Shown here: positions 48,013 through 57,754 of the stretch, one piece after another
Layout of the letters: each line of letters starts with the position of its first letter
Numbering within the stretch: position 1 is the stretch's first letter
Assembly (NCBI RefSeq): GCF_019565455.1
Contig: NZ_CP067377.1
Location: forward strand, 2,176,001 to 2,240,000
DNA: 64,000 nt
Direction of reading: 5' to 3'
Source: Flavobacterium oreochromis
GTDB taxonomy: Bacteria > Bacteroidota > Bacteroidia > Flavobacteriales > Flavobacteriaceae
The notes under the pieces: model-generated
What the model was told of the DNA's origin: nothing
Databases searched by the model: none
What the model saw: only the letters and a program-made list of their open reading frames with translations
Program-made: the position numbers and the translations under genes

Positions 48013-49093
48013 TTATCTTTTTTCTGTAAGTAAATGAGCTATGTCTTTAATAGTTTGAGTTGGCGAATGACAGTCGCAATTACTAAAACCAACTATATAT
48101 AAGTCTTCGGTAGGGAAGTAGATAGCCATGCTTTTATATCCAAAAATACTGCCTCCATGTTCTCTTGTAGGAAATCCATTTATTTCCTTAATATGCCATC
48201 CATAACCATAATCTATAATTTGTCCATTATTAAGTTTGTATTTTTGAAAAGCTTTGTCATTGTTTTTTTTAGATAGAAGAATAGTGTCTCGTAATGCATT
48301 TTGCCATTTTAGCATGTCGTTAGTAGTAGACATTAATGCTCCAGAAGATAAAGGAATACTATAGCTGATATTTGTTTTATTTGTATATCCTGTTTCTTTC
48401 TTGTGATAACCTAAAGCTCTTTTTTTTTATAATTTGTTTATCGTTTGCATAAAATGATTGAGTCATTCCTATTTTATCAAATAGATTTTGTTGTATAAAA
48501 TCTTTATAGCTTTTACCTGAAATCTTTTCAATAATGAACCCTAAAATAACGTAACCCGAGTTGTTGTAATCAAATTTTTCACCAGGATTAAAATCTATAC
48601 GTTCATTCTTAAAAAACTGTACAAGCATTTCTGGTGTCATTTCTTTTTGAGAAAGATCCTTTAAGGTTTTTATTTTAGTTAAATCTCTAATACCTGATGT
48701 GTGTGTTAATAAATGATGAATCGTAATTTGATTTCCATTAGGGTAATCTGTAATGTATTTAGAAATAGGATCTTGGGTGTTTAGCTTATGTTGTTCTTCT
48801 AAAATTAAAATACTGATAGCTGTAAATTGTTTCGTAATAGAACCAATTTGAAACACATTGTCAGTAGTCAGATTGGTATCTAATTCTAAATTAGATTTTC
48901 CAAATGCTTTATGATATATTGATTTACCATGCTGGCTAACTAGAAAAACACCTCCAGGACCATTAGTATCATTAAAATCCTTTAAAATTATTTTATCAAT
49001 TTTACTTTCTAAATTTTGAGCATGTAACGAAGATGAAAAAAGAAAGGAAATTACTAATAGTAGAATTCCCTTTATTATTTGATTGATTTTCAT
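48013..49093 (-). CDS. Serine hydrolase, class C beta-lactamase-like (one frame break)
   Basis: About 359 residues. A signal peptide (MKINQIIKGILLLVISFLFS...) and the beta-lactamase/penicillin-binding fold. The SxxK motif is in VFQIGSITKQFTAISIL, the YxN motif is in FDYNNSGYVILGF, and the third box is HGG in TREHGGSIFGYKSM. The frame breaks in the nine-T run 48420-48428; removing one base gives KKRALGYHKKETG. Most such Bacteroidetes proteins are peptidases or esterases rather than drug-degrading enzymes, so no resistance should be inferred. It lies downstream of PspC. Confidence 0.85.
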
Positions 49094-49109
49094 CGATTGA
49101 TGATTTTTA

Positions 49110-49197
49110 AAACGAGACTTTCTGAAAATTGAAGTAATAATCTTTAGTAAATAAACAGTATCTAAGAAATATTCAGGTATTTCAGATAGTCTCGTTT
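49110..49197. other. Structured inverted repeat between pspC and the hydrolase gene
   Basis: Outer arms AAACGAGACT (49110-49119) and AGTCTCGTTT (49188-49197) pair perfectly. Inside is a second imperfect hairpin, TATCTAAGAAAT with ATTTCAGATA. The 88-bp element could be a terminator or an mRNA structure protecting the transcript; that is inferred. Confidence 0.55.
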
Positions 49198-49202
49198 ATA
49201 AT

Positions 49203-50944
49203 TTATTTAGTTTTAATGATGATACCGTCTTCATTAATTTTTAACTCTCTTATATCTTTGTTTTTTGTGAGAGTTGTATCTTTTTTTATTTGTACACCAT
49301 CTTCATTTATGATTACTGTTGCATTATCATCATTCTGGTTTGAATCTTCCTCTTCCTCTTCCTCCTCTAATAGGTTACTAGGGCAATTTTTACATTTTAT
49401 TTTATTCTCTTCTACTTTGTATACGTAATCGTCAGAAGATGGATGAAAAAGGAAATAGTCGCTACTCGTTATATCATAATATCTTAATGAATGATCAGGT
49501 TTTATATACATACCTTTAGGAACAAAAAGGAAAATTCTAACTTGATGATCGCGGAATTTACATTTTGGATCCATTAAAAAGTAATTGTCGAAACTTAAAG
49601 TTGTAGGATTCGTATCGTCATTTCTGAATTTATATCCAATTTTATCTGCATTTCTTCTAGCTTCGGATAGCGATTTACCTTTAGCAGTATATTCAATTTG
49701 TATATAAGGCTTAACTTCATCTGTAGGCATTAGTTCTAATTCTACATTGTTAGAGTAAATATATTCATGACCTAAAGAGTCTTGTACTAGTTCAAAATCT
49801 GTTCTGTCATCTACGTCTTTAGAAAAGTATTCATTGTTTTTAAATTTAAGAGTTAGTGTGTCATTAAGAGTAAAATTCTTATTCAAATAACTTTTATAAA
49901 CAATTTTGTTTTCATAAGCTAATTCACTTGATGTTATAATTCCTAAAGCTGTAAGACCTATAATAGAACTTAACCATATAGCAGATAGGGTCAGTTTTGC
50001 CACATTTCCTATAGAATTAATTGTAGGAACTAATATCTTTAATCCTAAAATTAATAAAAAGAAAAAAGGAATAGCCACTGCAAAAATGATATTAAGCAAA
50101 TAATCCATAAAGATGTATTCGTATAATTAAATGATTCAAAATATTCAATCCAAGGAAGTTTCATGAAAGAAGTAGAACCTAGAGTGAAGAAACCTATTAA
50201 TAAACCAATAATAGAAATACCACCCGTAAAAACCATCATAGCACCTATGAATTTAGCAAATACTTTCATTATATTTATAATAATATCACCCAAAGAACTT
50301 CCTACTTTTTGAGCACTTGATTTTACATTTTCACCCATTTGAGTATAGTCAGTACTTTTAAATTTTTGTGATACTGACTCGAATTCTTCCTTTACTTTTT
50401 TCTCAATATTTGAAATATTAATAGGTTCTCCTTTCATTTCTAATTTTTCAGAAGTGGTTATTGCTTCAGGAGTAACTAGCCATAAGATAATGTAAGCTAA
50501 TAAACCTATACCAAAACCAGCGAAAACTAATAAAACTAAACCTATTCGGATCCATACCGGATCTACCCCAAAATAATGTCCTAAACCAGAGCAAACACCA
50601 GCAATAGAGCCCGTTTCTTTATCTCTGTATAACTTCTTTGTTCTTTCTGGAGAAGAATAATTAAAATTGTTTACAGGTTCTTGTTCTATTTTATAATCTT
50701 CTGGTTGTCCCATAATAGTAATAACATCATCTATATCATTTAAGCTTAAAACTTGTTTACTATTACTTAGTTTTTCAGAAAAAAGTTCTGCAATTCTACT
50801 TTCAATATCATTCATGATTTCATCTCTTCCTTCTGTAGAAAGAGAATTACGTATAGCATTGAAGTAACGACTTAATTTTTGATAAGCATCTTCATCAATG
50901 TGGAAGAAGAAACCTCCTAAATTCATATTTACTGTTTTGTTCAT
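49203..50944 (-). CDS. PspC domain-containing membrane protein (one frame break)
   Basis: About 580 residues. The N-terminal region (MNKTVNMNLGGFFFHIDEDA) is the conserved Bacteroidetes PspC leader. A PspC domain around residues 105-165 has KKLYRDKETGSIAGVCSGLG, VDPVWIRIGLVLLVFAGFG and LLAYIILWLVTPEA. More transmembrane helices follow. The C-terminal region is soluble and ends with a poly-Glu stretch and KINEDGIIIKTK. The frame breaks near 50108-50110; one base joins FNYTNTSF to MDYLLNIIFAVAIPF. Likely an envelope-stress regulator or effector, co-transcribed with padR 5 bp upstream. Confidence 0.86.
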
Positions 50945-50949
50945 AAGTC

Positions 50950-51279
50950 TTAGTTTTGTGATGTTATAGTATTTACTGCTCCTGCAAGTTCATTCCAGGT
51001 TATGCTTAATTCTTTTAAAAAGTTTTTTCCTTCCTCTGTTAAACCATAATATTTTCTTGGTGGTCCAGAAGTAGATTCTTCCCAACGGTAAGTTAATAAG
51101 CCATCATTTTTGAGTCTTGTTAAAAGTGGATATACAGTTCCTTCTACAACTAGTAATTTCGCATTTTTCAGTGTGTCAAGGATTTCTGAGGTATAGGCAT
51201 CTTTTTCTTTTAATACAGATAAAATGCAAAATTCTAAGACTCCTTTACGCATCTGAGCTTTAGTGTTCTCAATGTTCAT
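50950..51279 (-). CDS. PadR family transcriptional regulator
   Basis: A 109-residue winged-helix repressor: NTKAQMRKGVLEFCILSVLK, AYTSEILDTLKNAKLLVVEG, TVYPLLTRLKNDGLLTYRWE, then GPPRKYYGLTEEGKNFL. The complete PadR pattern is present. It lies 5 bp upstream of pspC and is likely autoregulatory. A tetranucleotide repeat sits just in front of it, in the probable promoter region. Intact. Confidence 0.93.
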   Translation of the reverse strand: MNIENTKAQMRKGVLEFCILSVLKEKDAYTSEILDTLKNAKLLVVEGTVYPLLTRLKNDGLLTYRWEESTSGPPRKYYGLTEEGKNFLKELSITWNELAGAVNTITSQN

Positions 51280-51314
51280 AAGATCTCTTTTTGGTTGTTA
51301 AACTGTTCATTTTC

Positions 51315-51358
<44 letters not shown>

Positions 51359-51363
51359 ACTCT

Positions 51364-51846
51364 TTATTTTATTGCTTGATGATCATAACTATAAATTCTT
51401 TTCATTTTCCATTGATTGTTTTCAAGTAACCATAGATGTATGAATTTTGCTTTTCCATCAGCATATTCTTTATTATTGTTTAGTGTTAATAGAAAAATAT
51501 GTTCTCCACTATATATCATGCCATAAAGTTTCTCTTGTTGATATAAAATTGAGAAACGTTCACTTTTTTTAACTAATTCTCTTCTTAATTTGTAGTTTTT
51601 ATTTGAACATAAATTATTTTTTATTGAATTTACTAAATTTTCTTGACCAGATGTTATACCTCCTTTATCATGATAAAATTCTATATCATTAGAAATATAT
51701 TTTGTTATGTTTTCAGTATTACACGAATTGTAAGCATCCCAAAATTCAGCGTCTAATGATTGTATTTTTTTAAGAATATCAGCTTCAGATTGAGCCAAAC
51801 AATCAAAACTAAGAATACTAAGAAAAAATAGGATTAGAAATTTCAT
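51364..51846 (-). CDS. DUF4440 / nuclear transport factor 2-like secreted protein
   Basis: A 160-residue protein with a signal peptide (MKFLILFFLSILSFDCLAQ). The cone-shaped NTF2/DUF4440 pattern is IQSLDAEFWDAYNSCNTENI, YISNDIEFYHDKGGITSGQE, and KAKFIHLWLLENNQWKM near the end. Members are either enzymes of varied kind or small-ligand binders; no catalytic set is obvious here. It overlaps the DUF4870 stop by one base, so the two are translationally coupled. Confidence 0.8.
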   Translation of the reverse strand: MKFLILFFLSILSFDCLAQSEADILKKIQSLDAEFWDAYNSCNTENITKYISNDIEFYHDKGGITSGQENLVNSIKNNLCSNKNYKLRRELVKKSERFSILYQQEKLYGMIYSGEHIFLLTLNNNKEYADGKAKFIHLWLLENNQWKMKRIYSYDHQAIK

Positions 51847-52301
51847 TATTTTAAAAAGTTAATTGTTAATGGATATTTAAAATAAATTCCTTCATCAGCC
51901 TTGATTGCTCCATATACAATATAAAAGAACTCGATTATTTGTAATAAAATAATTATAACCAAACAAACAATTCCAAAAATTCCTAAACCTAGTAAATTAT
52001 AGATATCTAATATTAAATCTCCTGTTTCTACTTCGTTCCAAGTAAAATTACTTAATAAACTTCCTACTATACAAGGTATTGCAATTGTAGCCATTATAAT
52101 TGTATAGAGTAAAACACTCAATTGGAAATTAATGATTTGTTTACCATGAAAATCAATAAAGGAAGATTCTTTCTTTTTAGTAGTCCATATAATGATAGGA
52201 ATAATATAGTTGCCTAAAGGAAATATGAATTTTGAAAAAGCACTCAAGTGAGTGATTGAAGCGTAACTTCTTTCTTGTTTTGTAGTTGATAATGTTTCCA
52301 T
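51846..52301 (-). CDS. DUF4870 domain-containing membrane protein
   Basis: A 151-residue protein with about three transmembrane helices: YASITHLSAFSKFIFPLGNY, LSVLLYTIIMATIAIPCIVG and FGIVCLVIIILLQIIEFFYI. The family is conserved in Bacteroidetes, commonly near PspC/PadR or GIN genes. Its function is unknown. It is the first gene of the minus-strand cluster leading to padR and pspC. Confidence 0.83.
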   Translation of the reverse strand: METLSTTKQERSYASITHLSAFSKFIFPLGNYIIPIIIWTTKKKESSFIDFHGKQIINFQLSVLLYTIIMATIAIPCIVGSLLSNFTWNEVETGDLILDIYNLLGLGIFGIVCLVIIILLQIIEFFYIVYGAIKADEGIYFKYPLTINFLK

Positions 52302-52576
52302 ACTATATGATTTTTGATTAATGATGTTTAAAATAGTTATTTGATAAAGCTAATACTTTTTTAGCTTATTAATTTCTTATACAAAGATAATGTAAAAAGA
52401 AGGTACTATGTAAAACAAGGTAATGTAATTTAACAAAATATTAACATTTTAAAAAATTAGGCACGCATAGTATTTTTTGTAGATTAGCAAAATCAATGCT
52501 TATTAATTGATTAAAGTCTTTATGACAATCTTTTAAATGAGAATTTGTTATATAACATTGTAAATCAAAGATAGAT

Positions 52577-53032
52577 ATGAAATTTACACCAGCTAAATTA
52601 AATTTGTTTCTCTTTTTAAAACTACCTTCTGCATTTTGGAGTGGAGTTAGAGTAAAAGTTATAGAGGATTATGTATGTCAGGCAACTGTTAAACACAGAT
52701 GGTTTAATCAAAATCCATTTAATTCTATGTATTTTGCCGTTCAAGCTATGGCAGCAGAATTAACAACAGGTGCTTTGGTTATGAAGCAAATTAAACAAAG
52801 TGGGAAAAGTATTTCTATGTTAGTGGCAAATAATAAAGGAACCTTTACTAAAAAAGCAACTGGTAGAATAACATTTACTTGTAATGATGGTCATTTGATA
52901 GAAGATGCTATAAAAAATACAATTGCCACTGGTGAAGGGCAAACTTTTTGGATGAAATCTATAGGAACGGATGAAAAAGGAAATCAGGTTTCAATTATGG
53001 ATTTTGAATGGACTATTCGTATAAAAAAATAA
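52577..53032 (+). CDS. DUF4442 domain-containing hotdog-fold protein
   Basis: A 151-residue soluble protein. The DUF4442 pattern is FFLKLPSAFW-like, NPFNSMYFAVQAMAAELTTG, and SMLVANNKGTFTKKATGRIT. The hotdog fold is typical of acyl-CoA thioesterases, so a thioesterase role is possible but unproven. It lies alone on the plus strand after a 275-bp gap and 75 bp before the TIGR01777 epimerase gene. Intact. Confidence 0.8.
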   Translation: MKFTPAKLNLFLFLKLPSAFWSGVRVKVIEDYVCQATVKHRWFNQNPFNSMYFAVQAMAAELTTGALVMKQIKQSGKSISMLVANNKGTFTKKATGRITFTCNDGHLIEDAIKNTIATGEGQTFWMKSIGTDEKGNQVSIMDFEWTIRIKK

Positions 53033-53106
53033 AAATTTAAAGTTAAACTAATCCTAAATATAATAAACTACTACTATTCAGTTCTTAAATTTGTATAAAA
53101 AGAACA

Positions 53107-54011
53107 GTGAAAGTTTTAGTTACAGGAGCTACAGGTTTAGTAGGTAAAGAAGTTGTTAAGGTTTTGCACAAAAAAAAATACTTGTGCATTATCTGACTAC
53201 TTCTAAAAATAAGTTAACATGCTCAGATAATCTAAAAGGTTTTTATTGGGATCCCAAGACAAAAGAAATAGATCCGGCCTGTATAGAAGAAGTTAGCTTT
53301 ATAATTCATTTAGCTGGAGCTTCTATAAGTAAAAGATGGACTTCTAGATATAAGCAAGAGATAATAGAAAGTCGTGTAATCCCTTTGCAAATGTTATATG
53401 AACTTTTGAAAAATACTTCGCATAAAGTAAAAGGTATTATTTCAGCTTCTGCTATAGGAGTTTACCCTTCTTGTATTGAAAGGTATTATATGGAAGATTT
53501 TGTAGATTTTGATCATTCTTTTTTATCTAATGTTGTTAAAACTTGGGAAGAAAGTGTTGATAAATTTACAGATTTAGAAATGAATACCTGTAAGTTGCGT
53601 ATTGGTTTAGTTTTATCTAAAGAGGGAGGAGTATTATCTGAAATACTAAAACCATTGCAATTAGATTTAGGAGTTCTTTTCGGGACAGGCCAACATTGGC
53701 AATCATGGATACACATAACTGATTTAGCTAGATTATTTATTTTTGCATTAGAATTTGAATTGCAAGGAGTTTATAATGCCGTAGCTCCAGACCCTGTTAC
53801 CCATAAAGAATTTATAGGTAACTTAACTAAATTAGTTGGCTCCCCCCTTATAATGCTTAATTTACCTAAAGTTTTAATGAAACTAATTTTAGGTGAAAAA
53901 CATGTGCTGCTGTATGATTCACAGCGAGTATCATCTGCAAAAATTCAAGAAAAAGGATTTAAGTTTCATTATACAAACATTGATGATGCTTTTAGAAATT
54001 TGTTAAAGTGA
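53107..54011 (+). CDS. TIGR01777 family NAD(P)-dependent oxidoreductase/epimerase (one frame break)
   Basis: About 301 residues. A GTG start (53107) gives KVLVTGATGLVGKEVVKVL, the usual Rossmann start. Next are FYWDPKTKEIDPACIEEVSF, HLAGASISKRWTSRYKQEII-type sequence, and SASAIGVYP with ERYYMEDF. The C-terminal domain has WQSWIHITDLARLFIFAL and GVYNAVAPDPVTHKEF. The frame breaks in the nine-A run 53170-53178; one extra A joins LHKKK to ILVHYLTTSK. Known relatives are SDR39U1-type epimerases; substrate unknown. Confidence 0.86.
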
Positions 54012-54024
54012 TTTATTAAATATG

Positions 54025-54693
54025 TTATTTCCTTATTCTTCTAGCTATTAGATTTACTTGTATTTGAATTCGATCACTTATAAATTTATCTTTAAGGTTG
54101 TTAAAAATACTTTTTGAACCATAATTTACATTCCAATAAGTTCTATTTAGTTGTAATGTATCACTTTTTAAACTTATTTGGTTGTTATCTATCTGTATTT
54201 TAGCAGGAAAATTAACAGATTTTGTAATCCCTTTAATTGTTAAGTTTCCATAAATGATAGTTTTATTATTTTTCAATTCAGAATTGGTGATCCTAAAATC
54301 AGAAATAGGGAATTTTAATACATTAAAAAAATGATCCTTAATATTCTGATCAGCAAGACCTTTAAGGTGGTTTTCTAGTCTGTTTTTGTCATTTTTATTT
54401 TTTAGATCAGTTACCGTTATAGAATTCATGTTCATGTAAAAACGTCCGAGAGCAATTGATTTTTGATTACAAATAAAAATGCCTTCTTTAAATTTTAGAG
54501 TACCCGTGTGCTTTTCGGCAGGTTTGAAACCTGTCCAATAAATTATAGAGTTTAATGTGTCTACCTGATATCTTATTCCATCTATTTTAGGTAAAACAGT
54601 TAAATAACTATTCTTATTAGTAGTATTTTCTTTTTTACAAGAAATAAAAAAAGAAATGACAATCAAAGAAATGGGGGCTAGTAACTTTTTCAT
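54025..54693 (-). CDS. YceI family lipoprotein
   Basis: A 222-residue lipoprotein with a lipobox (LIVISFFISCKKE). The YceI lipocalin-like domain starts YQVDTLNSIIYWTGFKPAEK and has HTGTLKFKEGIFI, and IIYGNLTIKGITKSVNFPAK near residue 160. Members bind isoprenoids and sit in the periplasm or outer membrane. It faces the TIGR01777 gene and ends 14 bp from its stop. Intact. Confidence 0.9.
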   Translation of the reverse strand: MKKLLAPISLIVISFFISCKKENTTNKNSYLTVLPKIDGIRYQVDTLNSIIYWTGFKPAEKHTGTLKFKEGIFICNQKSIALGRFYMNMNSITVTDLKNKNDKNRLENHLKGLADQNIKDHFFNVLKFPISDFRITNSELKNNKTIIYGNLTIKGITKSVNFPAKIQIDNNQISLKSDTLQLNRTYWNVNYGSKSIFNNLKDKFISDRIQIQVNLIARRIRK

Positions 54694-54778
54694 GATGATT
54701 AAAGTGTTGATTATTAGTTACTAATTTACAAATTCTCTTTTTGGTATCCAATTTAAAATATAAATTTAAAGTGACAAT

Positions 54779-54810
54779 TTGGCATTTTTTGTTTTTTGGC
54801 AATACTTTTG
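54779..54810 (+). promoter_or_regulatory. Promoter of grpE-dnaJ
   Basis: TTG at 54779-54781, a 21-bp spacer, then TACTTTTG at 54803-54810, a full match to the Bacteroidetes TTG-N17-23-TAnnTTTG pattern. The ATG of grpE is 28 bp downstream. No heat-shock-specific operator was recognised. Confidence 0.65.
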
Positions 54811-54837
54811 CAATCGCAATTGAAAATTGATAAGACA

Positions 54838-55377
54838 ATGAATGCCGAAAATACAGATAAAGAATTAGAAATAAACAATACTGAAGAGACTCAAGAGCAA
54901 CAATCTAATGAAAGTCCTGTTACAGAATTGACAGTTGAAGAAAAATTGCAAGAAGAATTAGCAAACGAAAAAGATAAGTTCTTACGTCTTTTTGCTGAAT
55001 TTGAAAATTATAAAAAACGAACTTCAAAAGAACGTGTTGAATTATTTAAAACAGCAGGACAAGAGGTATTACAAGCTATGCTACCTGTTTTAGATGATTT
55101 TGATAGAGCTTGGGTTCAAATTTCAAAATCGGAAGATGAAGCATTGGTAAAAGGAGTTGAATTAATACATGAAAAATTAAAATCAACATTAATTTCAAAA
55201 GGATTAAATGAAGTTGAAATTAAGCAAGGAGATCTATTTAATGCTGATTTTGCAGAAGCAATAACTCAAATTCCTGCAGGTGATGAGCTAAAAGGAAAAG
55301 TAGTAGATGTAGTAGAAAAAGGATATAAATTAGGTGATAAAATTATTCGTTTTCCTAAAGTAGTAATTGGTAACTAA
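54838..55377 (+). CDS. grpE: Nucleotide exchange factor GrpE
   Basis: A 179-residue co-chaperone that releases ADP from DnaK. The N-terminus is acidic and disordered (ENTDKELEINNTEETQEQQ). The coiled coil is LQEELANEKDKFLRLFAEFE, followed by NYKKRTSKERVELF. The C-terminal beta domain ends GYKLGDKIIRFPKVVIGN, the GrpE signature VxxGYKxxxRxxRxAxVxV region in Bacteroidetes form. The ATG at 54838 is chosen; the open frame reaches 54796 within the promoter. dnaJ follows 77 bp later. Confidence 0.95.
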   Translation: MNAENTDKELEINNTEETQEQQSNESPVTELTVEEKLQEELANEKDKFLRLFAEFENYKKRTSKERVELFKTAGQEVLQAMLPVLDDFDRAWVQISKSEDEALVKGVELIHEKLKSTLISKGLNEVEIKQGDLFNADFAEAITQIPAGDELKGKVVDVVEKGYKLGDKIIRFPKVVIGN

Positions 55378-55383
55378 AAATTG

Positions 55384-55443
55384 TTTCAAGTTCCAAGTTT
55401 CAAGTTTTTTAACCTGAAACAAAATAAACTTGAAACCTGAAAC
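55384..55443. repeat. Intergenic hairpin of TTTCAAGTT / CCTGAAAC words between grpE and dnaJ
   Basis: Left arm TTTCAAGTTCCAAGTTTCAA (55384-55403). Right arm AACCTGAAAC, ACTTGAAACCTGAAAC (about 55410-55443). It has the same words as the element at 3064-3124 and fills nearly the whole grpE-dnaJ gap. Confidence 0.7.
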
Positions 55444-55454
55444 AAAATAAGATA

Positions 55455-56570
55455 ATGAGCAAGAAAGATTTTTACGAAATATTAGGCGTTAGCAAAGGAG
55501 CTTCAGAATCAGAAATAAAAAAAGCATATCGTAAAAAAGCGATTGAATTTCATCCAGATAAAAATCCAGGAGATAAAGCAGCAGAAGAAAAATTTAAAGA
55601 AGCTGCTGAAGCCTATGAAGTATTGAGTGATGCTGATAAACGTGCAAAATACGATCAATATGGTCATGCAGCATTTGATGGGGCAGGAGGATTTGGAGGT
55701 CATCATATGAATATGGATGATATCTTCAGTCAATTTGGAGATATTTTTGGAAGCGCTTTTGGAGGAGGCTTCGGTGGTTTTGGAGGAGGCGGTGGTCAGC
55801 GTCGTGCAAAAGGAAGTAATCTTCGCATTAAAGTAAAACTTACATTAGAAGAAATTGCTACAGGTGTTGAAAAGAAAATAAAAGTAAAAAGAAAAATACA
55901 AGCAGAAGGGGTAACCTATAGAACTTGTTCTACTTGTAATGGTTCAGGTCAAGTTGTTAAAATACAAAATACCATTTTAGGTAGAATGCAAACAGCTTCA
56001 CCATGTCCTTCTTGTGGAGGTTTAGGTCAAATGATTGATAAAAAACCGTCTGAAGCAGATGGGCAAGGAATGATTTTAGAAGACGACACGGTATCTATCA
56101 AGATTCCCGCAGGTGTAGTAGATGGAATGCAATTGAAGGTAGCTGGTAAAGGAAACGATGCTCCAGGTAATGGAGTGGCAGGAGATTTAATTGTAGCCAT
56201 TGAGGAAATTGAACACGCAACCTTAAAACGTGAAGGAGAAAATTTACATTATGATTTGTATATAAGTTATCCTGAAGCTGTCCTAGGAGTGTCAAAAGAC
56301 ATAGATGCAGTTACAGGAAAGGTTCGTATTAAATTAGAAGAAGGTATTCAGTCAGGAAAGATTCTACGTTTAAAAGGTAAAGGAATTCCTAGTCTAAATA
56401 GTTATGGAAATGGAGATATGTTAGTTCATATTAATGTATGGACACCTAAAAATCTTTCAAAAGAACAAAAGAAATTCTTTGAAGAAAATTTAGAAAACCC
56501 AAATTTTAGCCCAAAACCAGAAAAAACTGATAAATCTTTTTTTGAAAAAGTAAAAGATATGTTTTCATAA
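55455..56570 (+). CDS. dnaJ: Chaperone protein DnaJ
   Basis: A 371-residue co-chaperone that stimulates DnaK. The J domain (residues 1-70) has the HPD motif in [23 protein letters not shown]-rich linker runs from about 75 to 115. Only two CxxCxGxG zinc motifs are present (CSTCNGSG and CPSCGGLG), against four in E. coli DnaJ; this shortened zinc region is usual in flavobacteria. The C-terminal substrate domains follow ([40 protein letters not shown]), with the end [10 protein letters not shown]. Intact. Confidence 0.96.
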   Translation: MSKKDFYEILGVSKGASESEIKKAYRKKAIEFHPDKNPGDKAAEEKFKEAAEAYEVLSDADKRAKYDQYGHAAFDGAGGFGGHHMNMDDIFSQFGDIFGSAFGGGFGGFGGGGGQRRAKGSNLRIKVKLTLEEIATGVEKKIKVKRKIQAEGVTYRTCSTCNGSGQVVKIQNTILGRMQTASPCPSCGGLGQMIDKKPSEADGQGMILEDDTVSIKIPAGVVDGMQLKVAGKGNDAPGNGVAGDLIVAIEEIEHATLKREGENLHYDLYISYPEAVLGVSKDIDAVTGKVRIKLEEGIQSGKILRLKGKGIPSLNSYGNGDMLVHINVWTPKNLSKEQKKFFEENLENPNFSPKPEKTDKSFFEKVKDMFS

Positions 56571-56611
56571 TTTATGAACTCTTTAATAATCTAAATTTCA
56601 AAATTAAAATG

Positions 56612-56648
56612 AATCCCAATTTTTGATCTCAAAAGTTGGGATTTTTTG
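56612..56648 (+). terminator. Terminator downstream of dnaJ
   Basis: Stem AATCCCAA with TTGGGATT, a 16-base T/A-rich loop, and a T run at the end. Confidence 0.8.
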
Positions 56649-56728
56649 TAACATTTTTTATTTATCAGAAACTAATTATTTACTTTTACAACGCTTACAT
56701 AAAGACAAAAACAACTCAAACTTACATA

Positions 56729-57655
56729 ATGAATAATATTCTTGAAGTAAATAATGTAGTGAAACAATATGATGCTTATACCGCTTTAAATTCTGTTTCA
56801 TTACAAGTTCCTAAAGGGAGTATCTATGGGCTTTTGGGTCCTAATGGAGCAGGAAAAACTTCCTTAATACGTATCATTAACCAAATTACGATGCCTGATA
56901 GTGGAGAGGTTTTCTTAGATGGTAACAAATTAGCGCCTCATCATGTGTCCTGTATAGGTTATATGCCAGAAGAGCGTGGTTTGTACAAAACAATGAAAGT
57001 AGGAGAGCAAGCCTTATATTTAGCACAATTAAAAGGAATGCCTCATGCTGAAGCTAAAAAACAACTCAAATACTGGTTTGAAAAATTTGGAATTGAAGGT
57101 TGGTGGGATAAAAAAATACAAGAACTTTCGAAAGGAATGGCACAGAAAATTCAATTTATTGTAACTATTTTACACCAACCCAAATTGTTAATATTAGATG
57201 AGCCTTTTTCTGGTTTTGATCCTGTTAATGCAAATTTAATTAAAGATGAAATTATTGAGTTAAATAAACAAGGAACTTCTATTATCTTTTCGACTCATCG
57301 TATGGAAAGTGTGGAAGAAATGTGTGATTATATAGCACTTATTCATAAATCGAATAAATTAATAGAAGGAAAAGTAAGCGATGTTAAAAAACAATATAGA
57401 ACACATAAGTTTCAAGTAGGAATCTTGTCAGATAATATTGAAGGCTTAATGTATGATTTAACCCAAAAATTTACTGTTGGACAAACGTCTTTTAAATCTT
57501 TGAATAATGATCTTAAATTAGAAATTGATTTAGGAAATAGAACACAAAATGAATTGTTAGAAGTTTTGATGAAAAACGGACAAGTAACTCACTTTACAGA
57601 AAATATTCCGTCAATTAACGATATTTTTATTCAAACAGTAACTAGTAAAAAATAA
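56729..57655 (+). CDS. ABC-2 type exporter ATP-binding protein
   Basis: A 308-residue ATPase. Walker A LLGPNGAGKTSLIRIINQI, Q-loop GYMPEERGLYKTMKVG, signature LSKGMAQKIQFI, Walker B LLILDEPFSGFDPVNANL and H-loop FSTHRMESVEEMC. The C-terminal quarter is a DUF4162-like regulatory tail. The ATG at 56729 begins NNILEVNNVVKQYDAYTALN; upstream in-frame codons are hydrophobic non-family sequence. It is followed 100 bp later by the permease gene, and the two form a NatA/NatB-like sodium or drug exporter. Confidence 0.9.
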   Translation: MNNILEVNNVVKQYDAYTALNSVSLQVPKGSIYGLLGPNGAGKTSLIRIINQITMPDSGEVFLDGNKLAPHHVSCIGYMPEERGLYKTMKVGEQALYLAQLKGMPHAEAKKQLKYWFEKFGIEGWWDKKIQELSKGMAQKIQFIVTILHQPKLLILDEPFSGFDPVNANLIKDEIIELNKQGTSIIFSTHRMESVEEMCDYIALIHKSNKLIEGKVSDVKKQYRTHKFQVGILSDNIEGLMYDLTQKFTVGQTSFKSLNNDLKLEIDLGNRTQNELLEVLMKNGQVTHFTENIPSINDIFIQTVTSKK

Positions 57656-57754
57656 GAAAACAAGCCCAAAATAACAAATGATTTTCAAAGCTTAAAATTC
57701 AGCCCTCTTGTTATTCATTTGTTTTTGTAATTTGAAAATCGAAATTTACGAAAT

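Noticed and set aside
48013..49093. Class C beta-lactamase as an antibiotic-resistance gene
   Set aside because: SxxK, YxN and HGG are shared by many peptidases and esterases; nothing in the sequence points to drug hydrolysis.
49216..49428. Serine-rich plus-strand frame opposite the C-terminus of PspC
   Set aside because: The serine run is the antisense of the poly-glutamate codons of PspC.
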